From contig NZ_JAARLZ010000013.1 of NCBI RefSeq assembly GCF_011759365.1, forward strand, positions 62,001 through 126,000: a stretch of 64,000 bases of DNA. The letters are read 5' to 3'. The notes beneath the pieces were generated by a model. That model was not told the DNA's origin, made no database searches, and was given only the letters and a program-made list of their open reading frames with translations. Shown here in pieces: positions 63,816 through 64,000 of this stretch. Within the stretch, counting starts at the first letter, position 1. Each line of letters begins with the position of its first letter. Source of the DNA: Luteibacter anthropi. GTDB lineage: Bacteria; Pseudomonadota; Gammaproteobacteria; Xanthomonadales; Rhodanobacteraceae. The position numbers and the translations under genes are program-made.

Positions 63816-64000
63816 ATGAGCGAAATTCCCGGCGATCTGAAATTTGCGAAGTCCCACGAGTGGGCGCGCGTCGAACAGGACGGCACCGTCACCGTCGGCA
63901 TCTCTGACCACGCTCAGGCACAGCTTGGCGATCTTGTGTATGTGGAATTGCCGGAAGTGGGCAGTTCCGTGCAAGCCGGTAACGGCACGGCTGTGGTCGA
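63816..64000 (+). CDS. gcvH: glycine cleavage system H protein, N-terminal part
   Basis: 61 codons are present before the window ends: [19 protein letters not shown], then [25 protein letters not shown], the standard H-protein start. The lipoylated lysine (in ES.KAASD) would lie just past the edge. GAGGAG lies about 8 nt upstream of the ATG. It partners gcvT; gcvP is not in the window. Confidence 0.95.
   Translation, partial: MSEIPGDLKFAKSHEWARVEQDGTVTVGISDHAQAQLGDLVYVELPEVGSSVQAGNGTAVV

Noticed and set aside
60512-63901. A minus-strand open frame of 1129 codons covering the ATPase gene, the MlaE gene and gcvT
   Set aside because: Only the last 268 codons carry ABC-ATPase motifs; the rest is antisense to gcvT and out of frame with the STAS-MlaE gene, with Arg/Gly/Pro/Ala composition. 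High GC leaves such frames open by chance.

Overview
The window is a GC-rich chromosomal segment of a gammaproteobacterium of the order Lysobacterales (Xanthomonadales), most likely family Rhodanobacteraceae (Luteibacter/Dyella-like). Three things point there: Xanthomonas-type gene orders (an LPS O-antigen locus between metB and etfA; xanA/xanB-type sugar enzymes beside an rml operon), a short palindromic repeat of the TGTAGGAGCGCGC type in many intergenic gaps, and the protein sequences themselves. There are no rRNA or tRNA genes, CRISPR arrays, transposases or integrases.

1-26 kb: tyrosine/homogentisate catabolism (MarR regulator, hppD, hmgA, FAH-family hydrolase; the maiA isomerase lies about 19 kb away) and a loose central-carbon cluster (gapA, pyk, class I aldolase, tkt, pgk). 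Interspersed are secreted proteins (S1/P1 nuclease, reprolysin-like metalloprotease), two related outer-membrane barrels and a large O-acyltransferase. A visibly more A+T-rich patch at 18.5-20.3 kb carries a tandem-lectin protein resembling LlpA bacteriocins. Then come pilU, a pair of DUF4398-type envelope proteins, and a small YdcH-like gene preceded by an elaborate folded leader.

26-37 kb: cbs, glmS, xanA, and a divergent operon rmlB-rmlA-rmlC-rmlD-xanB supplying dTDP-L-rhamnose and GDP-mannose.

36.5-51 kb: the O-antigen locus. metB overlaps wzm, wzt and a 1575-residue protein joining a methyltransferase, a kinase-like domain, a long coiled coil, a GT2 and a GT4 glycosyltransferase. This looks like a WbdD-type chain terminator/ruler fused to polymerising enzymes. 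A lipoprotein and an O-acetyltransferase follow. Convergent to this is a tightly overlapping operon of a WecD-like N-acetyltransferase, a GtrB/ArnC-like glycosyltransferase, an EamA/SMR-type flippase, a WecE transaminase and a polytopic GT-C-like protein. It is best read as a periplasmic branch-sugar (Fuc4NAc-like) decoration module.

51-64 kb: etfA, etfB, a second GT2-GT4 protein related to the end of the giant protein, ETF:ubiquinone oxidoreductase, an amidase overlapping alkB, an Mla/Pqi-type lipid-transport operon (STAS-MlaE fusion, ATPase, MCE protein, lipoprotein), gcvT and the start of gcvH.

Most entries rest on recognising family motifs by eye; no database search was run.
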